The translations under genes were made by a program, and so were the position numbers. A DNA stretch of 64,000 bases from Acidobacteriota bacterium (lineage in GTDB: Bacteria; Acidobacteriota; UBA890; WLXD01): contig WLXD01000007.1 in the NCBI GenBank assembly GCA_012103255.1, positions 62,001 through 126,000 on the forward strand. Reading direction: 5' to 3'. Positions within the stretch are counted from its first letter, which is position 1. Every line of letters starts with the position of its first letter. Positions 42,431 to 52,591 of the stretch are shown one piece after another. The notes under the pieces are model-generated. The model was not told the origin of the DNA. It was given only the letters and a program-made list of their open reading frames with translations, and did not search any database.

Positions 42431-45055
42431 CTACTCCGCCCGCAGCGCTTCCGTTGGCGCGATATGCAGCGCCTTCAGTGTCGGTTTGAGACATGCGACT
42501 ACGGCGACCACTACCGTTGTCGCGACCCCGATCGACAGAGGACCGGCAAGTGTCCACCAAGCAGGCAACGCGCTCGCGTCGACCACCGCAACGAACACCG
42601 CCGCTGCTCCTGGTAGACCGATCGTCACGCCCACCAGCACTTGCGTGAGAGCCTGACGAGACACAGTGAGCGCAATACTCCGCTTCCCCGCGCCGAGCGC
42701 CTTGCGAATGCCGATCTCGGACGTTCGTCGCGCGACGCTGAAAGACATGATCGCGTAGAGACTGGACGTAGCGAGCGCTAGCAGAATCAGGACGAGCAGC
42801 CCTCCGCCCAGCGCTGTTCCGCCCATTACGTACCAGTCCCCTTCATAGATCTCGCTGAGCGGCCTGGGGTTCCGCAGTGCCGCTGCGGGATCGATTCCCA
42901 TGGTGAGTGCGCGGAGACGCGGCGTGAAGGCTCCCGGATCCGGGCCAACGTCAATCGCGATGCGCAGCGGTTGGATCGCGCCCGGTGCCGCGGGAAGGTA
43001 CACACCCGCGTCCTCATCAGGCTGGAGCACATGCATCCCCAGATGACCCACAACACCCACGACCTCATGCCAGGACGTCGGCGGCGCTGAACTGCTCGCC
43101 CGGAGTCGGATCCGGCGCCCAATCGGATCGCCACCCGCGAGCACCTGATCGACGAAGTTGGTGTTCACGATCACGCTGGTGACGCCGTCGGACAAGTCGC
43201 TGGGCTGGAAGTCGCGCCCAGCCAGAATGGACCGTCGCAGCTCGCCGAAATAGTGGACATCCACGACCGCGAGCCGTACGCGACGATCGCCGAGGGGGGC
43301 GGGCGATCCACCCTCGACCTCAACGCTGCGCCGCGGATGGTCCATCCGTGGCAGTGCGCTGGCCGCAGCGACACCGCCAACTCCTGGCTCCGCGCGCAAA
43401 CGATCCAGAAGAGCGGGTGCCGTCGAGTCGAGATTGGACTCCCCAGAACTTGTGGCCGTAGGGAACCTCACTTCGACAGCCAGGTACTCGGTTGCGTCAA
43501 TCCCGACGCCATCCGTCGATCGCGCAACGTCTACAACCATGTGCCCGATCGCAAGGGCCAGCGCGACCACGACGACGGCGCACGCTACGTCCCCCACGAT
43601 CAACCATCCAGTCCACCCGCCAATCCGGCGCTGATTGCCGCCGTCCAGTCCAGCTCTGATATTCGGCCGTGTCAGCCGAAGGGCTGGTATCGCGCCCGCC
43701 ACGACTGCACTCAGAATCGCGAGGACAAGCGCGATTCCCGCGGCGGTCGGAGTCAATCCTGGATCGACCCAATACGGCAACAACGGGGTGATGTTGGCGA
43801 CGTCAAGTAAGCGAGCCGGCACCCAGTCGATCAGTACAAGGCCACCGGCCGTGGCGATCCCGGCGAGCACGAGAGACTCGGTGAACACCTGCAATACGAT
43901 GCGCGACCGGCTCGCCCCGAGCGCCGACCGGACTGAGAGTTCCAGTGCTCTCGCGGAGGTACGCGCGAAGACGAGCATGCCCACATTCGCGCACGCGACG
44001 AACAAGAGGATGATCGCCACGGACTGAGCCAGGGCGAATTCCGGCGTCGTCCGCAGCCCGCCACGATCCATTCCCACGCCCATATGGGCTGTCGGGAGCA
44101 CCTCCGCCCTGAGGCCCTCGTACGCGGCCGGAAAATCGGCGATATACCGCGCCAGCGTCCCTTCAAGTTCGACGTTCGCAGCTTCCTCCTGGATTCCGCT
44201 AGCGAGCCTGCCGTAGACCAGTAGCTGCCCGCCTTCTCCCGGCTGCGTCGACGCAGGCAGAAGAAGCGGGCGCCAGAGTTCGTGTCGAATTGGGAATCGG
44301 AACCCGGCTGGCATCACGCCGACAACGGTGTGCTCGATCCCGTTGAGACGAATGGACTGGCCCACGGCGGCGGGATCTGCGCCAAGTCTCGAGCGCCAGA
44401 GGCTGTAGCCAATCACGACAACAGGCTCCGCACCGGCCTGCTCGTCTCCGCGGTCCAGCGTCCGGCCGAGCAAAGGCGGTACGCGGAGGAGTTCGAACGT
44501 GGAGGCCGTTACCCGGGCGCCGGGAACAGGGTCAACAACCCCGCCGTCGACGTTGTCAGAAGTCATGAGTGCCGCGCCAAGCTCGGCAAAGGAAGTCAGT
44601 TCATCCTGCCATCGAACATAATCGTACGGCCGCGGCAAGGAACGACGCGAGCTTGCCGCGTCCCAGTACCGCAATGTTCGCACCCGGTCACCTTCCTCCA
44701 CAGGCAGCGGAGATTCGATGGCCGTCACGAATTGCCACGGCGCCAGCCCGACCGGGATCCCCACACCGAGCGCGAATACCGCCACGGCGGTGAGCACGGG
44801 TTGCTGCCAGACGAGTCGAATCCCTAGCTTGACGTCGATCCACGAGAAGCTGGGCCATCTCGCCGGGACGCTAGCGGCCGCCACCCGGAACAGGTCCGCG
44901 AACTCGCGCAACCACACGATCGCCGCGCCGCGACGACCCGCCGAGCGGAGCCGCGCCTGGATCAGTTCATCCATTTCGCGGTTGTGGCGCAGGGTGAATC
45001 CACCGAGGAGGATACGGCGAAGCACACGATGTGCGGAGGCGAGCGGTCGGTTCAC
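42431..45055 (-). CDS. ADOP-type orphan permease without its own PadR gene
   Basis: ADOP permease of 874 residues. A short leader (MNRPLASAHRVLRRILLGGF, about 1-70) is followed by the first MacB core (TM about 84-105, FALGVGIPVGLAPWQFV, which lacks the usual GANTAIF) and FtsX helices (about 345-475, LFVACANVGMLVFARTSARA). The second unit ends EIGIRKALGAGKRS and IAPTEALRAE. It is the only complete ADOP here with no PadR upstream; the gene above it is a sugar oxidoreductase. An element matching the PadR operator of the 17.5-kb module lies 40 bases before its ATG. The leader and TM1 are the most divergent of the set. Confidence 0.9.
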   Translation of the reverse strand: MNRPLASAHRVLRRILLGGFTLRHNREMDELIQARLRSAGRRGAAIVWLREFADLFRVAAASVPARWPSFSWIDVKLGIRLVWQQPVLTAVAVFALGVGIPVGLAPWQFVTAIESPLPVEEGDRVRTLRYWDAASSRRSLPRPYDYVRWQDELTSFAELGAALMTSDNVDGGVVDPVPGARVTASTFELLRVPPLLGRTLDRGDEQAGAEPVVVIGYSLWRSRLGADPAAVGQSIRLNGIEHTVVGVMPAGFRFPIRHELWRPLLLPASTQPGEGGQLLVYGRLASGIQEEAANVELEGTLARYIADFPAAYEGLRAEVLPTAHMGVGMDRGGLRTTPEFALAQSVAIILLFVACANVGMLVFARTSARALELSVRSALGASRSRIVLQVFTESLVLAGIATAGGLVLIDWVPARLLDVANITPLLPYWVDPGLTPTAAGIALVLAILSAVVAGAIPALRLTRPNIRAGLDGGNQRRIGGWTGWLIVGDVACAVVVVALALAIGHMVVDVARSTDGVGIDATEYLAVEVRFPTATSSGESNLDSTAPALLDRLRAEPGVGGVAAASALPRMDHPRRSVEVEGGSPAPLGDRRVRLAVVDVHYFGELRRSILAGRDFQPSDLSDGVTSVIVNTNFVDQVLAGGDPIGRRIRLRASSSAPPTSWHEVVGVVGHLGMHVLQPDEDAGVYLPAAPGAIQPLRIAIDVGPDPGAFTPRLRALTMGIDPAAALRNPRPLSEIYEGDWYVMGGTALGGGLLVLILLALATSSLYAIMSFSVARRTSEIGIRKALGAGKRSIALTVSRQALTQVLVGVTIGLPGAAAVFVAVVDASALPAWWTLAGPLSIGVATTVVVAVVACLKPTLKALHIAPTEALRAE

Positions 45056-45094
45056 AGGTTCATCGGGAGTCGCGGATCAGATGGTGATGCTTGA

Positions 45095-45128
45095 AGTATC
45101 GCGACACGATATATCGCAACACGATACT
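45095..45128 (-). promoter_or_regulatory. Putative PadR operator upstream of the PadR-less ADOP
   Basis: Outer inverted repeat AGTATCG (45095-45101)/CGATACT (45122-45128) encloses the perfect palindrome CGATATATCG (45107-45116). The first 27 bases match 17724-17750 at 22 positions. It sits 40 bases upstream of the permease ATG and touches the end of the oxidoreductase frame. Confidence 0.6.
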
Positions 45129-46377
45129 AATCAATAACAGCCCCTCGACTACAGCCCCGTCGAACCCTCGACCATCGGGAGACTAGTAGACGATGTCCAC
45201 GATCCTGCGGGTTGCCGACGACTCCTCCACCGCCGTCGCAGATCACGGCTGCGCGATAGCCGTCGAGGAACGTCGCGCCGTGCGGCGCCACCTCCGTGTC
45301 GTTCACGATGGCTTCGAGCAGATGTGCCACCTCGTGTACGAACGTGTGCTCCCAGCCGATGATGTGACCATGCGGCCACCAGTGCTCCAGGAACGGATGG
45401 TGCGCCTCTGTCATCAGCGCTTGATGAAAGCCCTGTGTCGACTCCGGCTCTTCACCAACCCAGAACACTTCGAGTTCGTTCAGGCGCTCGAGATTGAAGC
45501 GGACTGAGCCGTGCTCGGCGTTGATCTCGATGACTTGATGGTTCTTGCGGCCCGCCGCGTAGCGCGTTGCCTCGAGTGTGCCGAGCGCTCCGTTGGTGAA
45601 CTGAACACTCGCCGCAAAGGCATCGTCGACGTCGACCGTCGCCACCCCTGAGCCGTCCGGCAGGGGCCGTTCCTTGATGAACGTCTGCGTCATCGCGCCC
45701 ACGTGGGCGATATCGCCAACGAGGTAGTGCGCGAGGTCGATGATGTGCGCACCGAGGTCGCCCAGCGCGCCGCTCCCGGCTTCGCTCTTGTTCAAGCGCC
45801 AGATCGCAGGAGTGCCGTAGTGCGGCATGATCCACTCTTGGAGATACGCGGCCCGAAAGTGATAGATGCGACCTAGCTTGCCGCTGTCGATCAGCTCCCG
45901 AATCTGGCGGATTGCCGGCACGAAGCGGTAGTTGAACGCGACCATGTGCTTCACACCAGCAGCGTCAACGGCATCCAGCATGGCGCGCGACTCTTCCGCG
46001 GTGCGCCCGAGCGGCTTCTCGCAGAGCACGTGCTTGCCGGCCTCGGCCGCCGCAATGCACGGCGCCGCATGGGCATCATTGGGACCGCCGTTGTCGAACA
46101 GTTGCACGCTGTCATCAGCGATCATGTCGCGCCAATCGGTATAGGCGCGGGAGTACCCGAAGCGCGCAGCGGCGCCCTGCACCGCCGACTCGTTGCGGCC
46201 GCAAATCGCCGCCAACACCGGCACAGCCGGCGGTGGATAGACCATGTAGGGCAAAGTCCGGAATGCGTTCGAATGCGCCTTCCCCATGAACGCGTACCCG
46301 AGCATTCCCACGCCGACCGTCGGGATGTCACCGGCAGCGTGATCGCCGGCCATAGCGGTGAAGGCCTGGTCGCTCAT
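45127..46377 (-). CDS. Gfo/Idh/MocA family oxidoreductase (frameshift near the 3' end)
   Basis: NAD(P)-dependent sugar or inositol oxidoreductase. The Rossmann fold starts with [19 protein letters not shown] (about 22-40). The family active-site segment is [15 protein letters not shown] (EKP Lys about 115), and the C-terminal half has [19 protein letters not shown] with the catalytic Asp/His. The ATG at 46377 overlaps the isomerase stop (ATGA). As read, the last about 37 residues are nonsense. Dropping one G near 45234 gives the normal family ending [19 protein letters not shown] with a stop at 45183 (397 residues). I read that as the true end. With the upstream TIM-barrel enzyme it should process a sugar or cyclitol. 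Confidence 0.9.
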   Translation of the reverse strand: MSDQAFTAMAGDHAAGDIPTVGVGMLGYAFMGKAHSNAFRTLPYMVYPPPAVPVLAAICGRNESAVQGAAARFGYSRAYTDWRDMIADDSVQLFDNGGPNDAHAAPCIAAAEAGKHVLCEKPLGRTAEESRAMLDAVDAAGVKHMVAFNYRFVPAIRQIRELIDSGKLGRIYHFRAAYLQEWIMPHYGTPAIWRLNKSEAGSGALGDLGAHIIDLAHYLVGDIAHVGAMTQTFIKERPLPDGSGVATVDVDDAFAASVQFTNGALGTLEATRYAAGRKNHQVIEINAEHGSVRFNLERLNELEVFWVGEEPESTQGFHQALMTEAHHPFLEHWWPHGHIIGWEHTFVHEVAHLLEAIVNDTEVAPHGATFLDGYRAAVICDGGGGVVGNPQDRGHRLLVSRWSRVRRGCSRGAVID

Positions 46378-47375
46378 TCTCCGTCTCCGAAGGCCGCATC
46401 GAATGCCACGTCCGACGGATCGAAATCCTGCGCGCGCACCATCTCGAGCGCCTCCTGCGCGCCCCACTCGCGATCCATGCCCGAGTCTTCCCACTCGATC
46501 GAGAGCGGGCCCGTGTAGCCGATGCGATTGAGGCGCCGAATGATCGGATCCCATTCAACGTCGCCGCGTCCAGGGGAAACGAAGTCCCATCCGCGGCGAT
46601 GGTCACCGAAGTCCAGATGCGATCCGAGGATGCTCGCGCGACCGTCCAGTTGTACCCGCGCATCCTTCACATGGACGTGGAAGATCCGATCGGGAAACTC
46701 GTCCAGAAACATCGTGGGCTCGACGAACTGATGCACCAGATGACTCGGGTCGAAGTTGAAGCCGAACGCGGGATGGTTTTCGAGCGCGTCGAGCGCCCTG
46801 CGCGCCGTGTAGATGTCATAGGCGATCTCGGTGGGATGCACTTCGAGGGCAAACCGCACGCGGTTGGTCGCGAAGGCATCCAGGATCGGTGTCCAACGCT
46901 CCGCGAAGTCGCCGAAGCCCGCGTCCATCTCCGCTTGCGAAGTTGGCGGAAAAAAATAGAGCTTGTGCCACACGCTGCTGCCCGTGAATCCATTCACAAC
47001 GTCCACGCCGAATCGCGCTGCAGCTTCGGCGGTGCGTGCTACCTCAGCCGCCGCTCGCTGACGAACACCTTCGGGGTCGCCGCCGCCCCAGACCGGCTCG
47101 GGAACGATGGCCTTGTGTCGGTCATCAATCGGGTCGCAAACACACTGCCCCACGAGATGGGTGCTGATGGCGTGGCAGGCGAGCCCATGCGCCGCCAGAA
47201 GTTCGCGCTTCTCATCCAGATAGGCTGCGTCGGTGAGCGCCGCATCCACGTCGAAGTGGTCGCCCCAGCAGGCCAACTCGAGGCCGTCGAAGCCCCATTG
47301 AGCTGCCCTTGCTGCCAGGTCTCGAAGAGGCATGTCTGCCCACTGACCGGTGAACAAAGTGACGGGACGTGGCAT
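46374..47375 (-). CDS. Sugar phosphate isomerase/epimerase (xylose isomerase-like TIM barrel)
   Basis: Metal-dependent isomerase or epimerase of the AP endonuclease 2 superfamily, 333 residues. Landmarks are [18 protein letters not shown] (first acidic ligand region), [28 protein letters not shown] (Glu and His ligands), [22 protein letters not shown] and the late WEDSGMDRE with a Glu. All four metal-binding positions appear present. The ATG at 47375 starts [14 protein letters not shown]. It is first in a two-gene operon with the Gfo/Idh enzyme, a pairing common in inositol or rare-sugar breakdown, but no transporter or regulator is adjacent to name the sugar. Confidence 0.9.
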   Translation of the reverse strand: MPRPVTLFTGQWADMPLRDLAARAAQWGFDGLELACWGDHFDVDAALTDAAYLDEKRELLAAHGLACHAISTHLVGQCVCDPIDDRHKAIVPEPVWGGGDPEGVRQRAAAEVARTAEAAARFGVDVVNGFTGSSVWHKLYFFPPTSQAEMDAGFGDFAERWTPILDAFATNRVRFALEVHPTEIAYDIYTARRALDALENHPAFGFNFDPSHLVHQFVEPTMFLDEFPDRIFHVHVKDARVQLDGRASILGSHLDFGDHRRGWDFVSPGRGDVEWDPIIRRLNRIGYTGPLSIEWEDSGMDREWGAQEALEMVRAQDFDPSDVAFDAAFGDGE

Positions 47376-47515
47376 GAGTCCGCTCCTTGGCGATGCGCGG
47401 GAATGGAGTCGTCCGAAACGGGCGCCGCGGCAGTGTACCGTAGGCAGGAGAGGCGCCCCGGCAAGAGGCCGCCCGCCGTTCGACGTCCGCCGCCGGATTC
47501 CGAAGGAGTCTTCCG

Positions 47516-49840
47516 ATGCGCCTACCCCGCCGCCTGCCAGTTGTCGCGATCGCCCTTCTTCTCCTCCTGCCTGCGGTCTCCACCGCGACCGCACAGGACA
47601 GCGGCGGCGCGCTAACCGCGGATGACTACGCGCACGCTGAGAGCTTTCTCCGTGGCACGACGAACGCCCTGGTCCACCGGGCCGGCGTCCGCCCGACGTG
47701 GCTACGCGACCAGCGATTCTGGTACCGAATCACCACACCGGCGGGGAGCGAATTCATACTGGTGAACCCCGCAACCGGCGAGCGCCGCCCGGCCTTCGAC
47801 CACCTCCGCATCGCGGCAGGGTTGTCGACGGCAACCGGCTCTCGCTACACCGGAAACGCGCTCCCCTTCAGCACCCTCGAATTCGCCTACGACGGACGGA
47901 CCATCTTCGTCGAGGCGGATGACGCCGGGTGGGCATGCAACCTGGACAGTTACCGTTGTGCGGAACGACTCGACGACGAAGCCTCCGCATCACGCGTGGA
48001 AATGCCCTCGCCTGACGGCCGCCAGGTGGCCTTCGTCCGTGACCACAACCTCTGGGTGCGCGAGCTGTCGACCGGCGAGGAACGGCCCACCACGCGCGAC
48101 GGCATCCTCGACTACGGCTATGCCACCGACAACGCGGGGTGGAAGAAGTCGGACCGCCCGATCATCAAATGGTCGCCCGACTCCAAGAAGATCTACACGT
48201 ATCAGCAGGACCAGCGCGGCGTCGGCGAGATGTACCTCGCAGATACGCGAGTCGGACACCCGCGCCTGGAGGCCTGGAAGTATCCGCTCCCCGGTGACGC
48301 GATCATCAGCATGGTTGAGCGTGTGGTGATCGACATCGACAACGGCGAGGTGGTGCGCCTGCTCATGCAGGCTGACCAACATCGATCCACCACATGCGAC
48401 GACATTGCCTGCGGTCGTGCGTGGATGGACGTGCAGTGGAATCCGGACTCCTCGGACGTCGCATTCGCGTCCACCTCGCGCGACCACAAAGACACGTGGT
48501 TGAGGCTGGCCGACATACGAACGGGCGAGGTTCGCACGCTGCTGCACGAGCGCGTCGAGACCTTCTTCGAGGCCGGCAACGGCGGTGTGAACTGGCGTTA
48601 CCTGCCTGGCAGCGACGAGTTCATCTGGTATTCGCAGCGCGACGACTGGGGTCATCTGTATCTCTACGACCTCTCGACCGGCGACCTGAAGCACCAGATC
48701 ACGACCGGCACAGGCAACGTCGGCAACATCGTGCGCGTGGACGAAGCCGATCGAGTGATCTACTTCACCGGAGTTGGCTTCGAGGAAGGTCGCGATCCGT
48801 ACTTCCAGCACCTGTATCGGATCAACTTCGACGGCAGCGGAATGACCCTCCTCACACCTGAGGATGCGAATCACTCGGTTTCGCTCTCGCCCGCCGGCGA
48901 CTATTTCGTGGACAGCTTCTCCACGCCCGACACGCCGCCGGTAGCGGTGCTGCGCAACGCTGAGGGCGAGCTGATCGCCGAGCTCGAAACCGCCGACGTC
49001 TCTGCGCTGGAGGCCACCGGGTGGAAGCCGCCAACGCCATTCACGGTGAAGGGCCGCGATGGCACCACAGATCTATACGGGCTCATGTTCACGCCCACGA
49101 ACCTGGAGCCGAACCGCAAGTACCCGATCATCAACAACATCTACCCTGGACCGCAGGCTGGCAGCGTCGGAAGTCGGAGCTTCCAGGCGGCACGCGGTGA
49201 CGCTCAGGCAATGGCCGAGCTCGGGTTCGTTGTGATCAAGCTCGATGGCATGGGAACCCCGTGGCGCTCGAAGTCTTTCCACGAGACCTACTACGGCGAC
49301 ATGGGTGACAACACGTTGCCCGACCAGATCGCCGGGATGCGTGAACTGGCCGAGCAATATCCGTTCATCGACCTCGACCGCGCCGGCATCTGGGGCCACT
49401 CCGGTGGCGGCTACGCGACAGCAGGTGCCTTGTTCCGCCACGCCGACTTCTTCAAGGTGGGCGTGTCGCAAGCCGGCAACCACGACAATCGCGTGTACGA
49501 GGATGACTGGGGCGAGAAGTGGCAGGGGCTCCTCACCCGCGACCCCGATCGCGGCACGAACTACGACAGCCAGGCGAATCAGACGTACGCCAACCAGCTT
49601 GAAGGCAAACTTCTACTGGCACACGGCACCATGGACACCAACGTGCCGTTCTACTCGACACTTCTTGTAGTGGACGCGCTGATCGCGGCGAACAAGGACT
49701 TCGATCTGATCCTGTTTCCCAACCGCGGCCACGGGTTCTCGAGCGAGCCTTACATGATGCGGCGTCGTTGGGACTACTTCGTGGAGCACCTCATGGGGGC
49801 CGAACCTCCCCACGAGTACGAGATCGGCGACCGTCGATAG
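47516..49840 (+). CDS. S9 family peptidase, dipeptidyl peptidase IV type
   Basis: Secreted serine peptidase of 774 residues. A signal peptide (about 1-26, ending STATAQ) is followed by an eight-bladed DPPIV_N propeller (about 100-500) and the hydrolase domain. The nucleophile is in [12 protein letters not shown] (Ser about 628), the Asp in GTMDTNVP (about 706), the His in NRGHGFS (about 738). It removes N-terminal dipeptides, often X-Pro, from peptides. AAGGAG precedes the ATG by 7 bases. It is divergent from the isomerase operon. The propeller-hydrolase spacing is normal. Confidence 0.94.
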   Translation: MRLPRRLPVVAIALLLLLPAVSTATAQDSGGALTADDYAHAESFLRGTTNALVHRAGVRPTWLRDQRFWYRITTPAGSEFILVNPATGERRPAFDHLRIAAGLSTATGSRYTGNALPFSTLEFAYDGRTIFVEADDAGWACNLDSYRCAERLDDEASASRVEMPSPDGRQVAFVRDHNLWVRELSTGEERPTTRDGILDYGYATDNAGWKKSDRPIIKWSPDSKKIYTYQQDQRGVGEMYLADTRVGHPRLEAWKYPLPGDAIISMVERVVIDIDNGEVVRLLMQADQHRSTTCDDIACGRAWMDVQWNPDSSDVAFASTSRDHKDTWLRLADIRTGEVRTLLHERVETFFEAGNGGVNWRYLPGSDEFIWYSQRDDWGHLYLYDLSTGDLKHQITTGTGNVGNIVRVDEADRVIYFTGVGFEEGRDPYFQHLYRINFDGSGMTLLTPEDANHSVSLSPAGDYFVDSFSTPDTPPVAVLRNAEGELIAELETADVSALEATGWKPPTPFTVKGRDGTTDLYGLMFTPTNLEPNRKYPIINNIYPGPQAGSVGSRSFQAARGDAQAMAELGFVVIKLDGMGTPWRSKSFHETYYGDMGDNTLPDQIAGMRELAEQYPFIDLDRAGIWGHSGGGYATAGALFRHADFFKVGVSQAGNHDNRVYEDDWGEKWQGLLTRDPDRGTNYDSQANQTYANQLEGKLLLAHGTMDTNVPFYSTLLVVDALIAANKDFDLILFPNRGHGFSSEPYMMRRRWDYFVEHLMGAEPPHEYEIGDRR

Positions 49841-49943
49841 GTGTAAGCCGTCTCGCAGCGGGTAATCCCGACGCTGTAGCCGACGTCCGCAGCGAGCAAA
49901 GGAAAGACGAACCGTCCGACCCCTTTTGCTCGTGAGGATCACC

Positions 49944-51098
49944 GTGCCTCAGATTGACGTCGAAACTGCCGTTCGTGACCGCTACGCCGACGGCGCTCAG
50001 GCCCGCCAGGCCAAGTTGTACTGCCCCACCGACTACGAGCCGGAGTACCTGAAGGTCATTCCGCGTGAGGTGATCGAACGCGACTACGGCTGCGGCAACC
50101 CGGCGCGCTACTTGAATCAAGGCGAGACCGTGCTCGACCTGGGCAGCGGCACCGGCAAGATCTGCTTCATTGCAGCGCAGGTTGTCGGCGCCGAAGGTCG
50201 CGTGATCGGTGTAGATATGACTCCCGAGATGCTCGAGGTCGCCAACCGAAACGCGCCCATCGTTGCCGACAGACTCGGCTACGACAATGTCGAGTTCAGG
50301 CGTGGGCGAATTCAGGACCTCGCGCTCGATCTGGATCGCGTGGACGCAGAGGTCAACGATCTTCGAGTTCATAGCTATGAGGATCTGCTCTTGGCCGAGA
50401 AGCGTGCCAACGAACTGCGCATGACCAGTCCGCTCGTCGACTCCGCATCCGTGGACGTTGTTGTGTCCAATTGCGTACTCAACCTGGTGGACGTGGAGTC
50501 TAGGGAGCAGCTCTTTGGCGAGATCCACCGTGTGCTGCGCCGTGGAGGCCGCGCTGTGATCTCCGATATCGTTTCGGACGAGGAGATCCCCGTGGAGATG
50601 CAGCAGGATCCGGAACTCTGGAGCGGGTGCATCTCAGGCGCGTTCACGGAAACGGGTTTTCTGGAGGCGTTCGAAGAGACCGGCTTCTACGGCATCCACG
50701 TGGTCGAGCGCCAGGCTGAGCCCTGGCAAACCGTGGATGGATTCGAGTTCCGTTCCGTTACGATCGAGGCGTTCAAGGGCAAGGAAGGAGCCTGCTTCGA
50801 GAGGAATCAGGCCGTGATCTATCGAGGCCCCTTCAAGGAAGTCGTCGACGACGACGGCCACCGCATGACGCGCGGAGAGCGATACGCAGTGTGCGACAAG
50901 ACGTACCAGATCTACGGAGCTGCACCCTACGAGGGCCACTTCGAGCGCATCGCGCCACGGGAAGAAATCCCCCTGGAGGACGCCGGATTGTTCGACTGTG
51001 GCCGTGCCCGCCTGCGCCATCCGCGCGAAACCAAGGGGCAGCACTACGACGCGACCACGGACGCTGCGCCTTGCTGCGAACCGGGTGGCTCCGGCTGA
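49944..51098 (+). CDS. ArsM-like SAM methyltransferase with a C-terminal Cys-Cys tail
   Basis: Class I methyltransferase of 384 residues. Motif I is VLDLGSGTGK (about 63-72), and VIGVDMTPEML carries the SAM acidic residue. Three cysteines match the arsenite-binding set of ArsM: DYGCGNP (50), VSNCVLNLV (about 178) and WSGCISGA (about 231). The segment RGRIQDLALDLDRVD and beyond is longer than in typical ArsM. A second domain (about 270-365) has ERNQAVIYRGPFK. The tail ends CCEPGGSG, like thiol or selenol tails in arsenic and related enzymes. GTG 49944 follows GAGG; TTG 49926 is an alternative. The TGATG overlap couples it to the radical SAM gene. Confidence 0.88.
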   Translation: MPQIDVETAVRDRYADGAQARQAKLYCPTDYEPEYLKVIPREVIERDYGCGNPARYLNQGETVLDLGSGTGKICFIAAQVVGAEGRVIGVDMTPEMLEVANRNAPIVADRLGYDNVEFRRGRIQDLALDLDRVDAEVNDLRVHSYEDLLLAEKRANELRMTSPLVDSASVDVVVSNCVLNLVDVESREQLFGEIHRVLRRGGRAVISDIVSDEEIPVEMQQDPELWSGCISGAFTETGFLEAFEETGFYGIHVVERQAEPWQTVDGFEFRSVTIEAFKGKEGACFERNQAVIYRGPFKEVVDDDGHRMTRGERYAVCDKTYQIYGAAPYEGHFERIAPREEIPLEDAGLFDCGRARLRHPRETKGQHYDATTDAAPCCEPGGSG

Positions 51099-52042
51099 TG
51101 TCTCCGGTCGCACAGGTACCAAAGTTCGCCGATCCGAGAATCACGGCCAAAGGCGAGGAGCGCGCGACGGTCCAATTCGATCGACTGGACACCCTCTGGT
51201 TCAACACGGGCACGCTGTGCAACATCGAGTGCGTCAACTGCTACATCGAGTCGAGCCCGAGCAACGATCGGCTGGCCTACCTTTCGTTGGCCGAGGTGGA
51301 GCGCTACCTCGATGAGATCGACGCACTAGAGCTCGACGCCCGCGAGATCGGGTTCACCGGCGGCGAACCGTTTCTCAATCCAGATTTCTGCGCGATGCTC
51401 GCCGCGACTCTGGAAAGAGGCTACGAGGTGCTGGTGCTGACCAACGCAATGCGGCCCATGATGCGACCGGCTGTCCAAGAGCTGTTGCAAGAACTCCTGG
51501 CGCGACATGGGAAACGACTCACCATGCGCGTGAGCCTGGACCACCACACCGAGGAACTTCACGACCGCGAGCGCGGCGCGGGCTCGTGGCAGGAGGCCAT
51601 CGCCGGGACGCGCTGGCTGGCGAGCCGGGGGTTCCATGTCACGGTCGCCGGGCGTAGTTGTTGGGGTGAAGAGGAGGCGATCGCGCGCGCGGGCTACGCG
51701 AACGTCTTTGCTGCGGAAGAGTTTCCGATCGACGCTGACAGTTCGGCCCAGCTCGTCATCTTCCCGGAAATGGACCCCCACGCCGACGTTCCGGAGATCA
51801 CGACGGATTGCTGGGGGATACTGGGCGTCAATCCCGGCGACATGATGTGCGCGTCGAGCCGCATGATCGTCAAAAGGAACGGAGCCGCCGAGCCGGCGGT
51901 TCTGGCATGCACGCTGCTCCCCTACGACCCGCTCTTCGAACTCGGATCGACTCTGGCCGAGGCACGCTCAGCAGTGCCGCTGAACCACGTCCACTGTGCC
52001 AAGTTCTGCGTACTCGGCGGCGCGAGCTGCTCGGCCAGCTAG
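51098..52042 (+). CDS. Radical SAM protein coupled to the ArsM-like methyltransferase
   Basis: Radical SAM enzyme of 314 residues. The cluster motif CNIECVNC (Cys41, 45, 48) is followed by IGFTGGEPFLNP (the GGEP SAM contact). Late cysteines (HVHCAKFCVLGGASCSAS at the C-terminus) could bind an auxiliary cluster or a metalloid. It is not ArsS of arsenosugar synthesis: the ArsS tail and DUF3641 are absent. The ATG shares one base with the methyltransferase TGA, so the two are surely made together and probably work on the same small molecule, perhaps an arsenic or selenium compound. That role is inference. Its last 4 bases overlap the convergent DUF6265 gene. Confidence 0.88.
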   Translation: MSPVAQVPKFADPRITAKGEERATVQFDRLDTLWFNTGTLCNIECVNCYIESSPSNDRLAYLSLAEVERYLDEIDALELDAREIGFTGGEPFLNPDFCAMLAATLERGYEVLVLTNAMRPMMRPAVQELLQELLARHGKRLTMRVSLDHHTEELHDRERGAGSWQEAIAGTRWLASRGFHVTVAGRSCWGEEEAIARAGYANVFAAEEFPIDADSSAQLVIFPEMDPHADVPEITTDCWGILGVNPGDMMCASSRMIVKRNGAAEPAVLACTLLPYDPLFELGSTLAEARSAVPLNHVHCAKFCVLGGASCSAS

Positions 52043-52542
52043 TCTTCTCCTCGGCGGGTGAACGGGAAGTCGATCTCCTGGGTGTCGCCATTGGCGTCGG
52101 GCCCGGAGATCGTTGCTGTGAAAGTGCTCTCGCCGGTGCGCAGATAGACGATCTTCTGCGGGAAGTCGTGCTCGGGGTTTTCAAAGACGAACTCCGACTC
52201 GGTCCAGGAGGTCAGCTTGAACTCTGTCCGCGACTGGTTGATCGGCTCCGCGATGTAGACGACCTCGTCTGAGATGAGCGCGATCTGGAGACGTTCAACG
52301 ACACGCGCGGCGCCGCCATCGCGGGGCGTGGCAGTCGCGTCACCGCTGTAGTTGCCTCCGCCGAGCCGGGTCCAGGTTTCGGTCGTGGTGCCCCGGCGGG
52401 TCTCACGATCCCAGGCCCCTTCCAGCCACGCGAGATTCTCGAGCGCGGCCTCGGAAGTCGTAGGACTCTGGGCGGTCGCGGAAGGCAAACTCCCGCCGAC
52501 AAACAGCGTGAGCGTCAATCCGAGCACAACGATTCGCTTCAT
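52039..52542 (-). CDS. DUF6265 family secreted protein
   Basis: Exported protein of 167 residues with a signal peptide (about 1-25, ending ATAQ). It has the family opening LAWLEGAWDRE and a lipocalin-like antiparallel barrel with TTTETWTRLGGGNYSG, EFKLTSWTESEFVFENPEHD and the closing ISGPDANGDTQEIDFPFTR. The fold suggests binding of a small hydrophobic ligand, but no function is established for the family. ATG 52542 is fixed by the signal peptide. It converges on the radical SAM gene with a 4-base overlap of stop codons. Confidence 0.82.
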   Translation of the reverse strand: MKRIVVLGLTLTLFVGGSLPSATAQSPTTSEAALENLAWLEGAWDRETRRGTTTETWTRLGGGNYSGDATATPRDGGAARVVERLQIALISDEVVYIAEPINQSRTEFKLTSWTESEFVFENPEHDFPQKIVYLRTGESTFTATISGPDANGDTQEIDFPFTRRGED

Positions 52543-52591
52543 GGCCCCGTCTCTCCGCCCTAGTAGGTTTGGGTATCTAGGCATGAGTGCA

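Noticed and set aside
51098-52042. Naming the radical SAM gene arsS
   Set aside because: The DUF3641 region and the typical ArsS C-terminus are missing; only the neighbouring ArsM-like gene recalls that pathway.
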